Translations under genes and position numbers: made by a program
The notes under the pieces: generated by a model
The model's input: only the letters and a program-made list of their open reading frames with translations
Told to the model about the DNA's origin: nothing
Databases searched by the model: none
NCBI GenBank assembly: GCA_001692895.1
Contig: KV748181.1
Location: forward strand, 2,919,640-2,983,639
Direction of reading: 5' to 3'
Source: Cenococcum geophilum 1.58
Lineage: Eukaryota > Ascomycota > Dothideomycetes > Gloniales > Gloniaceae
Length of the DNA stretch: 64,000 nucleotides
Shown: in pieces, positions 48,011 to 58,535 of the stretch
Layout of the letters: every line of letters starts with the position of its first letter
Numbering within the stretch: position 1 is the stretch's first letter

Positions 48011-48379
48011 GTACCCCCCCCTTACTTCCGAGCTCCTGCGAGGCGTGTCGTGTTATATATACTAGAAAAAAACCCAATATGGGAAAAAAAAATTTGTTAG
48101 CCTTCTCCGCCCTTCTACGTCCTCCGTTGCATAGGCTCCTCTAATTCGGTCCTTCCATGTTTAATCATTAGGCCACTAACTTGTTAGGCCTAAAGCATAG
48201 CCCAGCTTCCGTCGCCAGCTACACTCCTATCCTCACCACTTAGAGACGCATTACTAAAGCTCGTATAGTCCCTTTCTTACTTTTAGCAGCTCTACGGCCT
48301 TCCCTTCCTATACTCCAGGTCCCCCTAAAAAATTACCCCAATTTTTGGTCCAAAATGGGCGTTTTAGGCAGTATTTATC

Positions 48380-49310
48380 GGCCTAAACGGCAGTATAGTA
48401 CGGTCAGTACGGTGTTCGTGGTCGTGGTAAGGCATATTCTTAGTAGGTTCTTATCAGTGCGGTACAGTATTCGTATCATAGGCAGGTTCTTGTCGGTGGC
48501 AGTACGGTGCCAGCGCAGGTTCCGTAGGCATATCGGCACGGGATCTTATCAGATTCGGGTAGCAGTATGGTGCTAGCGACGTGTTCGGGTTCCGTAGGCG
48601 AATCGGCACGGAGCTTATCAGTTCATATGGTAGCAGTACGGTGCCAGCAACGGGGTCGTCTCGTAGGCATATCGGCACGAGGCTTGTCGGTTCGGGTAGG
48701 TAGCAGTACGATGCCAGCAACGGGCGGCTTAAGACAGTCTGGGTATCGGATGCGAATAGCTTCGGCGGCGGCAGTATAATGCTAGCGACAGGTTCGGGCG
48801 GCTTAGGACAATTCGGGTATCAGATGCAGAGAGCTTCGGCAGCAGGTTCGGACGGTAGCAGTACGGTGCCAGCAACGGGTTGTCTCGTAGGCGTATCGGC
48901 ACGAGGCTTATCGGTTCGGGTAGGTAGCAGTACAATGCCAGCGATAGGGTCGTAGGCGTATCGGCACGACGGGTTATCGGGGTCGTTTCGCAGGCGTATC
49001 GGCGCGAGGTCTTGTCGGTACGTAGGGCAGTGCGTGCAGGTCGGTAGGACAGTAGTAAGATACCAGCTTCCGTGTTCGTGTTCGTCATGCAGTAGGATGC
49101 GAGCCATCAGGTTAAACCGAGGGGCAGTAACGTGCCTGTTCGTAATAGCAGTAGGATGCAAGCCATCGAGGTCGCAGGCGTATCGGCGCGATGTCTTGTC
49201 GGCAGGTCGTGATTCCACAGGCGTATCGGCGTGGTGTCTTGTCGTACCAGTTCAGAACCCCAGCGTCCTAGTCTACCCGCAGCCAGCAGCTCCTGTATCT
49301 ACCCCGTAGG
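48380..49310. repeat. Internal degenerate tandem repeats of the TRIM-like element
   Basis: Units of roughly 85-100 bp contain GTAGCAGTACGGTGCCAGC, AACGGGTCGTCTCGTAGGC and ATATCGGCACGAGGCTTGTC in order, repeated about eight to ten times with indels. Open frames on both strands here follow the repeats and are not considered genes. 48011-48380 before it is unique, with a C-rich start and no coding signal. Confidence 0.8.
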
Positions 49311-49380
49311 CGTAGAAAGGCATGCTCCGCGACCAGTAGCCCACAGGCCCGCCAGGTATAGAAAAGGGATCCAAATGTAG

Positions 49381-49629
49381 TGTCGCGGAAGTGGGCACGA
49401 GCTAGAATACAATATACTAAACAGGGTAGTAATTAAAGAAGGCTACGTACGCGTAACTATGCGTGGTTAATACAAAGACATTTGGATGAAGAAGAAGATT
49501 CTTTGTGTGCCAGGTCGGGTATAAATAGGGGTTGTAGGGGAACGTGCGTAGGTGTCTCGGGACGAACGTGAGCACGGGTCAAGAACGTTAAAACGCGCAG
49601 GGACGTGAGAGCGTGTGAGTCCCGTGACA
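49381..49629. repeat. Right LTR of the TRIM-like element
   Basis: 249 bp, from TGTCGCGGAAGTGGG to GAGTCCCGTGACA, the less mutated of the pair. Confidence 0.9.
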
Positions 49630-51799
49630 CTTACAAGCTAAGTGGGCCTACCCCTTTAGGTAATCTAAGCCAATTACTAACTTAAAACCCGAGCCTTGTT
49701 GGGAAGCCTATACTAGCTACTAGTACTAACACTACCTCTATAGTAGGAGCCTCCCTAGGCCCAAGTTCGGAAGGTTAAGAGCCCTATACTAATCTCCTTT
49801 AAGATAGATATTGGGAAGCTGTTATAAGGCTCTTAAAAGCCATATAGAAGGAAGCTACTAATAAATATATTAGAACCCTTTAAGGGTAAATCTAGATCTG
49901 GTAGGGCCTAATCTAAGCTAGGTAAATTCTTTTATAACCTAGTTAAGGCTAAGGGCTTCTTAAAAGCTACCTAGTACCTACCTAAGAAGGTATAGAAGAC
50001 TTAGAGAGTTATTTACGCTATAAATGGAAAAAGGATATAGACTGACTGGCTAAGGCCTCTAATAGTCTAGAACTCCGCTATAGACCTAATACCTAGCAGT
50101 TAGACGATTGGGTTTATAAGGTAGATAACTTCTTTAAAATGCTAATAATATAAGATAATACCAAAGAGCATATACGCTAGATTATTAGCAAGATTAAAGA
50201 CCAAGTACTAAACTAGATTGCACTTAATTAGCTTAATAAAGAGTAAATTATTATATAGTTATAGCTGCAAACCTTTTTAAAGAAATATACTTAAGATCTA
50301 TATATTGTATAATATAATAATATAGAGCTATTTTGGAATAAGACATAGCTAGACCGCTATAACTTCTGCCAGTTTATAAACTTTATGGAAACTTATACTT
50401 AGCAGATAGATCTAGAGCCCTTTAAAAATAAAAACGGTAGTATCTATAAAAAGGAGAAGATTAGGTTTATTTAAACTAGAATTAAGCTAGTAATTTATAA
50501 TAAAATAAAGCGCGTAAGAGCTTTATCGCGGATTACTATATATACGGATTTTAAACGAGTAGTTCTAAACGCTAAAGATATAGTAAGGAACTAGACCTCT
50601 TTTAGTAGGAAGCCAGAGGGTTACTAAAAGCGTAGGCACTTTAATAGTAATATAGGGCAGACCTAACCTTTAAAGAAGCCGTTCTTAAAGAGAACTTTAA
50701 AAGGGTTAAAGTTAGGAACCTTAAATAATAGGAAAGACTCCTAGGGCCAACCTAATACCTATTTAGCACCTTTATGGGAATACTTTAAGAAGTTAAGAGA
50801 AAACTCTAGAGGTAGATTTTATTGGAAAAATAAGTAGGGTAATAATCGCACTAATAATCTAAAAAAAAAAGCCCTAGTTGCGGACCTTTCCTAGCTATAA
50901 CTAGGGCAAGATATAGAAGGAAAGACTCTCCGTATCGCTGTTAAGTTAGAAATAATACTCCTTATAGGTAAAGTATGTTAGTTCTAAGCACTATATAATA
51001 GCGGCGCCGAAATTAATCTTATATAATATAATTTAGTAAAAGAGTATAAACTTATCCTATTATAAAGGTGGTGGAAATCTATTATAGGCTTTCTAGATAA
51101 GTATTGGATTAAACTATATAGTGCCTATAAGCTTATAGTGTTAGTAGCCGATATATATAACCGCACTAAGGTAGTCGGCCCGCAACCCTTCTAGGTGGCT
51201 AACTTTGTAGGTTATAACCTTATCCTTAAATACCCTTAGCTAGTAGAAGCAGATCTTAAGATATGCTTTAAGACTAGAGCCTTTAAATAGTAGAATAATA
51301 AAGATTTAGAAGGGCGTATATTACTAATAAGCCTAAAGGACATTCTAGAGAATATAGCCCTAGGCGAAATAGTGTACGCTTTATACCTAAAGAAGTATCA
51401 GATTTAACCCCTATTTAATAGTAAGATGGGTATAGAGCCTAGTATAGGTAATAACCCCTCTATAATGGAGACCCTATAGGGAACTACTAAATAGGTCGCG
51501 GAGATATTGCAGAGAGGCGGCGATCTTAAGGATCTCACGAGATACTTTAACCGTTATAGGTTACTCTAGCTTAAGCAATATATAAAGAGTATACTACGGC
51601 ATCTTAAGCGCTGCGTTAAGGATTTCCTTACCCTTTACTAGCTACTATATAAAACGGTGTAACGTACGGTGGTAACTATATATAAGCAACCACTATAGCG
51701 TATAACGCTGCCCGTAAAGTATTTTAAGGGAGCTCTGGGACCTACCTAACGATAACGCGAAGGATAAACGCGACCCTAATTTATTAAATATTCTAGTAG

Positions 51800-52058
51800 T
51801 GTAAGGGTACTTTTGGTCCCTTACTCGGCTACATCCCGGGAGCTCTCAGGGGCTGCCAAGGCTAGCCTTCGGCTAGGCCTTGGCCACCCCTTATAAGCTC
51901 CTCGGGCTTGCAGCCTCCTTCCTCCCCCATCGGTTCGTCTCTGTACTCAGGCTATTGCCTACCCTCATTACCATATCGTCCTCTTCCATCGACTCCCTAT
52001 GTGACTCATGCTCGGCTTGCCTGCTCCCTACCGTACACCCTGGCAATACTGCCTTACA
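51800..52058. repeat. Left LTR of the young element
   Basis: 259 bp, TG...CA ended, nearly the same as 54035-54293. Confidence 0.95.
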
Positions 52059-54034
52059 TTCGAACCGATCCTACACCCTTGCGGGTGGTAGCCTGCAGCA
52101 AGCCGAGGCTTCGCCCTCGAGCATTTCACGATCCCTCCATTTTACCTAGGACGACCGCGTACGCTGCAGAGCAGCTACACCAGCAAGGACGCCTGGCAGA
52201 TCGCATCCGCATAACGGTGTTGGAATACGGATCAGGTCCTCTACCTTACCTAGGACGATCGCGTATGCTGCAGAGCAGCTACACCAGCAAGACGTCTGGC
52301 AGATCGCATCCGCATTACGGTGGTAGACACGGATTAGGAGACAAGGAAGACGGTAGCTAACTGGCAAGGGTCGGTGCTATCCGGATCGTACGCGATCACG
52401 ATTGGTATACCCGCATACGATCGACAGTGCAGCGGTGCAGCTCTGCCCCGACGGCGACCCGAAGGTGATTCGATTGCTATCCGAAGGCTTTCTGGCAGGA
52501 GTCAAGGGGGATCGTGCGCGATTAAGCTTGCAATACTCTATAGGCCAACCACGGGTTCACTTGCGCAGGGCAGTGCCACCAACAGAGCTTGGAAGGTTGA
52601 ACGTCTTAAAGGATGTCAGCTATCCTAGAGGGGCTATCCGCATTGCTTATTCAATGGGCTATCTGGCAAGGAACTGAACGGCTAGTTTTCAAAGCTACAG
52701 CTACTAACCATGCGCTTCCAGATTCAAATGCATTAGGGCTACGGCCCAAACCGGAAAGCTTTCGGTTATCAGCTAAAGAGTGCCGAGACTAATCGCAGGG
52801 GATTGTCTTTTAAGCTACGGTCTTACCTCTAGGTTACGGCTCAAAGATCGTACGCGATCTCTTGCAAGGCTTTGGTCGCTCCAAGTGCTCCAGCTTGCAT
52901 CCAGAGCTACAGCTTGCCCAAGAGAATGGCAGCAGCTCAAAGATCGTACGCGATCATCTCTCTGCAAGGCTTTGGTCGCCTTCCAAGAGCTCCACGCTTG
53001 CATCAAGACGCTACAGCTTGCGCCCAAGAGAATGGCGGCGGCTCAAATATCCTATGCGATCTCTTTACGGAGCTACGGCTCCGACCCGGAGGACTCTCGG
53101 GCTGTCAGCCATAGGGGCTGCCGAGACCTAATCGCCAGGCGATTGTCTTTCAGAGCTACGGCCTCACCTCGAGCTTCGGGCTCAAAGTTCCTATGTGATC
53201 TCGTAAGCTACGGCTTACCTCAAGAGGCTACGGCTCGTCTTAGGGCTACGGCCCGACCCGGAGACTCTCCGGCTGCTCAGCCAAAGGGCTGCCGAGACTT
53301 AATCGTACGCCGATTGGTCTCTTCTGAAGTTACAAGCTCAGCTTATGGAGATCCTAATGCGCGTTAAATGCCATCCTTAAGCTATAGCTACAGCTTTAAG
53401 AGCTACGGCTCAAAGATCGTACGCGATCTCTCTGCAAGCTTTGGTCGCTCCAAGGGCTCCAGCTTGCATCAAGAGCTATAGCTGCCCAAAGATTATGGCA
53501 GCAGCTCAAAAGATCCTACGCGATCATCTCTTAGCAAAGCTTTGGTTGCTCCAAGAGCTCTCCAGCTTGCTTCAAAAGCTCACAAGACCCTATTGACATC
53601 TCTCGAACCCTTCCGGGACGAGCCCTCTATAATCTCCCGCTACCGCAAGGTAATAGAGGGGGTTGACCGCCAAGAAGGGGGGGGGGAATGTAAGGGATAT
53701 TCTTGCGATTAAGCCGGCTCCAAGCGGAGACTATCTGGCTATCAGCCATAGAGCTGTCGAGACTTAATCGCAGGCGATTGTTCTCAAGACTGATCGTATA
53801 CGATCAAGTCTTACCCACCAGCAGACGCTCTTTTCCTACCTAAAATAGGCCCTTTTTCCACTGGGTTTTGGCTATTAGGTTAAGGGTTTTATCGAGGCTG
53901 CTTGGGCTGGTCCTTTTCCCCCATTTCTTTATTCCCCTGTACAAGCAAGGCTTCTGCACTGCTTACCTTTCTGTACATAGAATCAATCTATTGGGATACG
54001 GGCTGGGGGCCAGCCCTAACTAAGGGGGGGGCAA
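52059..54034. repeat. Interior of the young element: palindromic and tandem repeats
   Basis: A roughly 100-bp tandem duplication (52142-52340). Four exact GATCGTACGCGATC words (52384, 52846, 52942, 53415) and several variants (near 52510, 53048, 53187, 53514, 53783). Four GCCGAGACTTAATCGCAGGCGATTG-like words with an AATCGC/GCGATT stem (52783, 53121, 53291, 53756), and many GCTACGGCTCAAAG words. At 53673-53708 a purine run is followed by TGTAAGGGATATTCTTGCG, like a second polypurine tract plus LTR start. Open frames on both strands are short and unrecognised. Confidence 0.8.
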
Positions 54035-54293
54035 TGTAAGGGTACTTTTGGTCCCTTACTCGGCTACATCCCGGGAGCTCTCAGGGGCTGCCAAGGCTAG
54101 CCTTCGGCTAGGCCTTGGCCACCCCTTATAAGCTCCTCGGGCTTGCAGCCTCCTTCCTCCCCCATCGGTTCGTCTCTGTACCCAGGCTATTGCCTACCCT
54201 CATTACCATATCGTCCTCTTCCATCGACTCTCTATGTGACTCATGCTCGGCTTGCCTGCTCCCTACCGTACACCCTGGCAATACTGCCTCACA
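54035..54293. repeat. Right LTR of the young element
   Basis: 259 bp, from TGTAAGGGTACTTTTGG to ACTGCCTCACA, preceded by the polypurine tract. Confidence 0.95.
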
Positions 54294-54846
54294 AGTAGGC
54301 CTAAGGGACTTACTAAGGGTATTTTTAGGCAGGAAAGCTAAAGTTCTACCGTAGAACTTAGAGTATAATTATGTAATTAATTTAGAAGAAAGTAAATAAC
54401 TGCCGAACCTCCCTATTTATAACCTCTTACGTAAAGAGCTTAAGATCCTACGGGAGTACCTTAATAGGTTATTGGAAAAGGGGTGGATCCGGCCTAGTAA
54501 GTCGCCGGTAGGCGTATTAATCCTCTTTATCCTAAAACTAAATAGAACTATAAGGCTATGCGTAAACTATTGTGGTCTTAATAAGATTATAATTAAGAAC
54601 CGTTACCTACTACTACTAGTTAGTAAAATGCTGGATTAACTATTTAGGGCGAAGATCTTTATGAAGCTGGATCTACGAGACGCCTACTATAGGCTCTGTA
54701 TTAAAGAAGGGGATAAGTAAAAGACCGCTTTTAAAACCTAATATAGCTACTTTAAGTATCTAGTAATGCCTTTTAGGCTAGCTAATGCGCCTATAATATT
54801 CTAATTATATATTTATAGAGCCTTAGGGGGACTAGTTAACCGTATA

Positions 54847-56748
54847 ACGTAATCTATAAGCAAGTAGCCCACACAAGCAAGTGGCCCACCCCACTAAATC
54901 CACCCTACCGAACCCACCCTACCACACGACGCGTTATTTAACAACCACCTAAATGGCAGCACCACAATAGCAAGAGGCCCTTTTTTAAGAGGGCAGAGTT
55001 AACCTAGGTGTTTAAGCCTATAAGTAGGGCTAAATTACATCCTTGCGAGGTATTAAGAGGGCATATAACATGTCCCAAAAGACAGTTAAGCGACGCGTTA
55101 GCGGCATTAGATAACAGCGCGGTTCTACTACCTTAAATTACCGTCTTATACTAATATAAGAAGAGAGTTTTAAGCAGTGGATTCTATTAATGGATTAATA
55201 TGGTATGCCGCCTAGGATTGCGACCGTATGGTAGATGGCTAGTATTCTAGCTACCTAATATACTAGACAGACTAACCCTATTACTATTAGCCAGAACTAG
55301 GTATAAAACTTTATTAACCGCTATAACGATCTAAAATCTAAATATAATTATAAGTATAACTATTAATAGGCAAAATATGAGAATCCTATGCTTATTCGAG
55401 CCTAGTTTAAACGCGTTAAAGATATAAAAATATAGTATAGGATTCTAGATAATAATGTCTAGAATTTTAATAAAACTAGCTACTAAATGGGTATTATTAT
55501 AACTATAAAAGTTGTTACTAGAACTAATAGGGCTAGCTAGCCTAGAACTATATAGCTAGGCAATTAAGAATAGGTTATAATTATTGAATGCATTAATGCC
55601 TAAGGGATTATAATTCCACCACTTATTATCTTTAAGGTAGTAATATACTAGGCTGCCTGGTATAAGAATAATATTATATTATATAACTGGTTAATTAGTG
55701 TTAGCGATAATAGCTAGATAATAAATGAGATTAGCTTAACCTAGCTAACGGAGGTATTCTATAAGTATATAAAGGATTGCATTGTTAGCATATATCGGCT
55801 GCTAGTACTAGATGGCTATAATAGCCACATATCGCCCGAATTCAATTGGTACTGCCTAGATTACTAGATAGTTGTCCTTTATATACCGGCGTATTTATTA
55901 TATCTACTACAGCTACTAGATATAGGCTGTTTTTTAGTACTAAAGTAGGCTTACGGACACCTTATTAAATAGATTATAAGCCGTGGCGTTAACCATATTA
56001 ATAAACGCAAATTCCTACCTATATATAGGCAGGCTAGGTAGGTAGCACTATATTAGAACAATATACGGGTAGGATTTATAGCTACTGGCCTAGTCCTATA
56101 CAATCCAGATTACATGCTATTACTACTACACACTAAATATTAGATACTATTACCTTAACGTTTGCGGTTAGATGCATTTTAGGTAGCTAAAATACCCTAT
56201 AATATTACTAAGCTACAGAAGTAGATGGTTCTGCTAAGGCGCTATCTTAAATAGCGTATATATAGCCTACTAAGTCTAACAGAGCAAGCCCTTACTTAGC
56301 TTATTAAGGGTTGCGAAATAGCAATGTTAAGCGCTGTCCTGCTTATAACCGAAAATTAAAAGCTATATATGGAAAACTAGCGCTAAAAATAAAAGAGGGT
56401 AACTAGGCGTATATATATAGCTAGGGGGGGTGTTTTATTAGGAGTAGAAGGGCTATCTTATATACAAGCTGCCTAGAAGGAGGTAGTAGAGGGGGCAGTA
56501 GAGGTAACGGCTGAGCGACCGCAATAGGTAGTACGTAAGTGTAGTATATACAAATTAACAGAATATACAGCATGTATGTGCCCTAGACGGTAGGCGACTA
56601 GCTAGTAGATAGCTATACTAAATATAGTTATTTATAGTTGATTAATTGCTTCGTTTTGCGATCGCGTATTTGGTGGGGTGGGTTTGGTAGGGTGGATTTG
56701 GTGGGGTGGGCCACTTGCTTATGTGGGCTACTTGCTTATAGATTACGT
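54847..56748 (+). mobile_element. pogo-I (Fot-like) DNA transposon, copy 2 (1,902 bp)
   Basis: Same ends and same length as copy 1. It starts ACGTAATCTATAAGCAAG and ends TATAGATTACGT, with TA at 54845-54846 and 56749-56750. It is inserted in gypsy D RT just before the YLDD box; keeping one TA gives VYVIYLDNIL in frame. More sites are RIPed than in copy 1. Confidence 0.95.
55070..56640 (+). pseudogene. pogo-I transposase, copy 2
   Basis: Same protein as 38664-40250. Here an ATG stands at 55070. Catalytic blocks are NFNKTSY*MGII (first Asp to Asn), YRLLVLDGYNSHISPEFN (second Asp kept) and LLYLLQLLDIGCFLVL (third Asp kept, flanking Pro to Leu). The C-terminal Cys motif reads CSICKLTEYTACMCP. 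Stops at Gln positions throughout. The two copies agree in length without indels over the gene as far as compared by eye. Confidence 0.9.
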
Positions 56749-57575
56749 TATACGTTATCTATTTAGATAATATCTTAATTTACTTAGAAGATAAGGATTA
56801 ACACAAGCAATATATTCGCGAAGTACTAGAACATTTAAATAATTGGGGCCTTTACGCTAAGGCGTTAAAGTATATCTTTAATACTAAGCAGGTTAAGTTC
56901 CTGGGTTATATTATAATGCCTATAGGTGTAGTAATAGACCTAGTATAGGTATAGATAATCCAGGAGTGGCCGGAGCTAGAGAGCTACTAAGATATTTAAG
57001 TATTTCTAGGCTTTGCTAATTTCTATAGGCGCTTTATTTATAACTACTTGGACGTTACCTAATACCTATTTAACTATATTACGGAAGCTTTCTAAGTCCT
57101 AACCTAAGGAGTAAAAAGCTTAAAGGCGGTAAGGAAGAAAACTAAAAAGGGACTAACTAAATAGTATAAGCTATAGTTATGGCCCAGAAAGGTTTAGGAG
57201 GCCTTTTAAAAACTTTGCGTAAAGTTTATAAAAGCTTTATTGCTGCGGCATTTTAACCTAAATTAGCTATTAATAATAATTACTGATATATTAAATTTTG
57301 CCCTTATTAATATCCTACTATAACCTAATAGGTATCCGGACGCTACCTATCACATATTGGGGGGGCTGATTTGGCGCGGTTACGACCCGGGTTAATACGA
57401 GGTTAGGGCCACCCCTGCTGATAACGCGCCCGAACCCCGCATAAGGTCGCGCAGCGACCGCCCCCGAGTACTTTCGCACGCGATTTTGGGCGAAAAGGTA
57501 CATAATTTGTGTTAGATTGGTACTTCTGGACAGTCGCGTAATGTTACTCTGAATTTACAACACCTAAACGGGCTC

Positions 57576-57925
57576 TATTCCTACATTAAGGCGTCTTAGT
57601 TGCTATAGTATAGTCCTATATTAAGACATCTCGGTTACTATAGTATAGTCTTATATTAAGGCGTCTCGGTCAATACAGTACAGTCCTATATTAAGACGTT
57701 TCAGTCACTATAGTCCAGTCATACATTAAGGCGTCTCGGTCACTGCAGTACAGTCCTATATTAAGACGTTTTGGTCACTAGTACAGTCCTATATCGAGAC
57801 GTCTTAGTTACTGCAGTATAGTCGTGCATTAAGGCGTCTTGGTTACTGCAGTGCAATCGTATATAGAGGCGTCTTAGTCACCGTAGTACAGTTATATATT
57901 AAGGCGTCTTAGTTACTGCAGTAAA
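57576..57925. repeat. 38-bp tandem array at the Crypton 3' end
   Basis: About nine units of CAGTCCTATATTAAGGCGTC followed by TCGGTCACTGCAGTA-like sequence, each with several transitions. Confidence 0.9.
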
Positions 57926-58287
57926 ATAACTATTTAGATATTCTTATAAAGCTAATCTAAAGAACGCTAACCTTGTAGCTATTCCAGCTGGTTAATAGCC
58001 CGTCTCTTATCTCTTGCCGTACCGTCTTCTACGCGCCGTCTTACATCCTTAATTATCCTACGGCGACGGCTGTAGAATATAGCCTCGCCGTTAACCCGCC
58101 AGCGTGCCCCCTAGCAGCGATTAAGAGCTTCAATTAATGGCCTACCCGCTAGCCCTAAAGTCCACTCAGTTTAGAGTTAGAAGACCGAATTACCGCCTTA
58201 AAGCATTTTATATTTCCTTAGCAGCGCCTACGGGTTAAAAATAAATGGGAGAGATAGTTAAGTATTAGCTTATGCCTGCGCTAGTAG

Positions 58288-58535
58288 GGGCGATGCGGAT
58301 ATAGTAGACGGCTAAGTAGGCGGTGCGGATATTATAGACGGCTAAGTAGGCGGTGCGGATATTATAGACGGCTAAGCAGACGGTGCGGATATTGTAGACG
58401 GCTAAGTGGACGGTGCGGATATTATAGACGGCGGCTAAGTAGGCAGTACGGATATTGTAGACGGCGGCTAAGCAGGTAGTACGGATATTGTAAACAGCTA
58501 AGTAAGCGGTACGGATATAGTAGACGTTATAGTAG
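58288..58535 (-). repeat. 30-bp in-frame repeat within the Crypton gene
   Basis: About eight copies of CGGTGCGGATATTATAGACG followed by GCTAAGTAGG. On the minus strand they encode a Ser/Pro-rich decapeptide (TISAPPT*PS), a flexible linker between the recombinase and the GCR1_C-like end. Confidence 0.85.

Larger units (their letters stand above)
47762..49629. mobile_element. Short non-autonomous LTR element (TRIM-like, 1.87 kb)
   Basis: Two 249-bp LTRs (47762-48010 and 49381-49629) and a perfect CTTAC duplication (47757-47761, 49630-49634). The left LTR ends are RIPed (TATTACGG, CCGTAATA); the right ones are clean (TGTCGCGG, CCGTGACA). The 1.37-kb interior has no retroviral domain, only GC-rich repeats. 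It interrupts gypsy D gag, whose enzymes are candidates for moving it. Confidence 0.9.
47378..50900 (+). pseudogene. gag of gypsy D, interrupted
   Basis: ATG at 47378 gives MESRRVKAGRSL, then LKDFYIPIVTAKENVDTLYN and LEYTNIF-type sequence up to the insertion at 47762. It resumes at 49635 with YKLSGPTPLG, LVGKPILATSTNT, EAVIRLLKAIQKEATNKYI and, further on, capsid-like text (DLEPFKNKNGSIYKKEKIRF around 50410-50470) and a basic C-terminal part ending SRGRFYWKN*QGNNRTNN. No CCHC knuckle was identified. RIP stops are moderate. Confidence 0.65.
51800..54293. mobile_element. Young non-autonomous LTR element (2.49 kb), not RIPed
   Basis: Two 259-bp LTRs (51800-52058, 54035-54293), starting TGTAAGGGTACTTTTGG and ending CCTYACA, differ at only about three positions. 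A perfect AGTAG duplication (51795-51799, 54294-54298) flanks it. A polypurine tract TAAGGGGGGGGCAA precedes the right LTR. The interior is GC-rich, lacks gag/pol motifs and is packed with short repeats. Base composition contrasts sharply with the RIPed gypsy D around it, so the insertion is recent. No TGG primer-binding site follows the left LTR; TTCGAACC right after it recalls a tRNA T-arm. Confidence 0.9.
47037..57341 (+). mobile_element. Ty3/gypsy retrotransposon D with three nested insertions
   Basis: Forward element: 5' LTR (about 47037-47319), gag from ATG 47378, protease, RT, and a break at about 57341 where the Crypton sequence begins. Inserted in it are the short LTR element (47762-49629, TSD CTTAC), the young LTR element (51800-54293, TSD AGTAG) and pogo-I copy 2 (54847-56748, TA). 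At all three the gypsy frame continues across the insert. RIP-type stops are present, but the gag and RT frames are long and readable. Confidence 0.85.
50930..57341 (+). pseudogene. protease and RT of gypsy D, interrupted
   Basis: The protease site is at about 50988-51020 as ALYNSGAEINLI, with DSGA changed to NSGA. A long spacer follows. RT starts before the young LTR element and continues at 54299 with EYNYVINLEES, LLEKGWIRPSKSPVGVLILF, NRTIRLCVNYCGLNKIIIKN, IFMKLDLRDAYYRL, FKYLVMPFRLANAPIIF, then (after pogo-I) VIYLDNILIYLEDK (YLDD changed to YLDN), VKFLGYIIMPIGVVIDPV and QVFLGFANFYRRFIYNYLD. RNase H begins (LIIITDILNFALINIL) and is cut at 57341. Restoring one TA at the pogo-I site gives an unbroken frame. 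Confidence 0.85.

Noticed and set aside
48355-49309. Several overlapping open frames
   Set aside because: They lie within degenerate 85-100-bp repeats of a non-autonomous LTR element and occur on both strands.
52059-52095. tRNA-like TTCGAACC followed by a CACCC/GGGTG stem
   Set aside because: No acceptor stem or full cloverleaf; at best part of a primer-binding region of the LTR element.
52780-53367. 195-residue forward open frame inside the young LTR element
   Set aside because: It runs through repeated GCTACGGCTCAAAG and GATCGTACGCGATC words, overlaps other open frames, and shows no gag, pol or other domain.
57318-57503. 61-residue minus-strand open frame at the gypsy D/Crypton junction
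   Set aside because: Spans the junction of two elements and matches nothing recognisable.
57576-57925. Regular repeats resembling a CRISPR array
   Set aside because: No unique spacers of constant size; units are directly adjacent and diverge by transitions; eukaryotic context.
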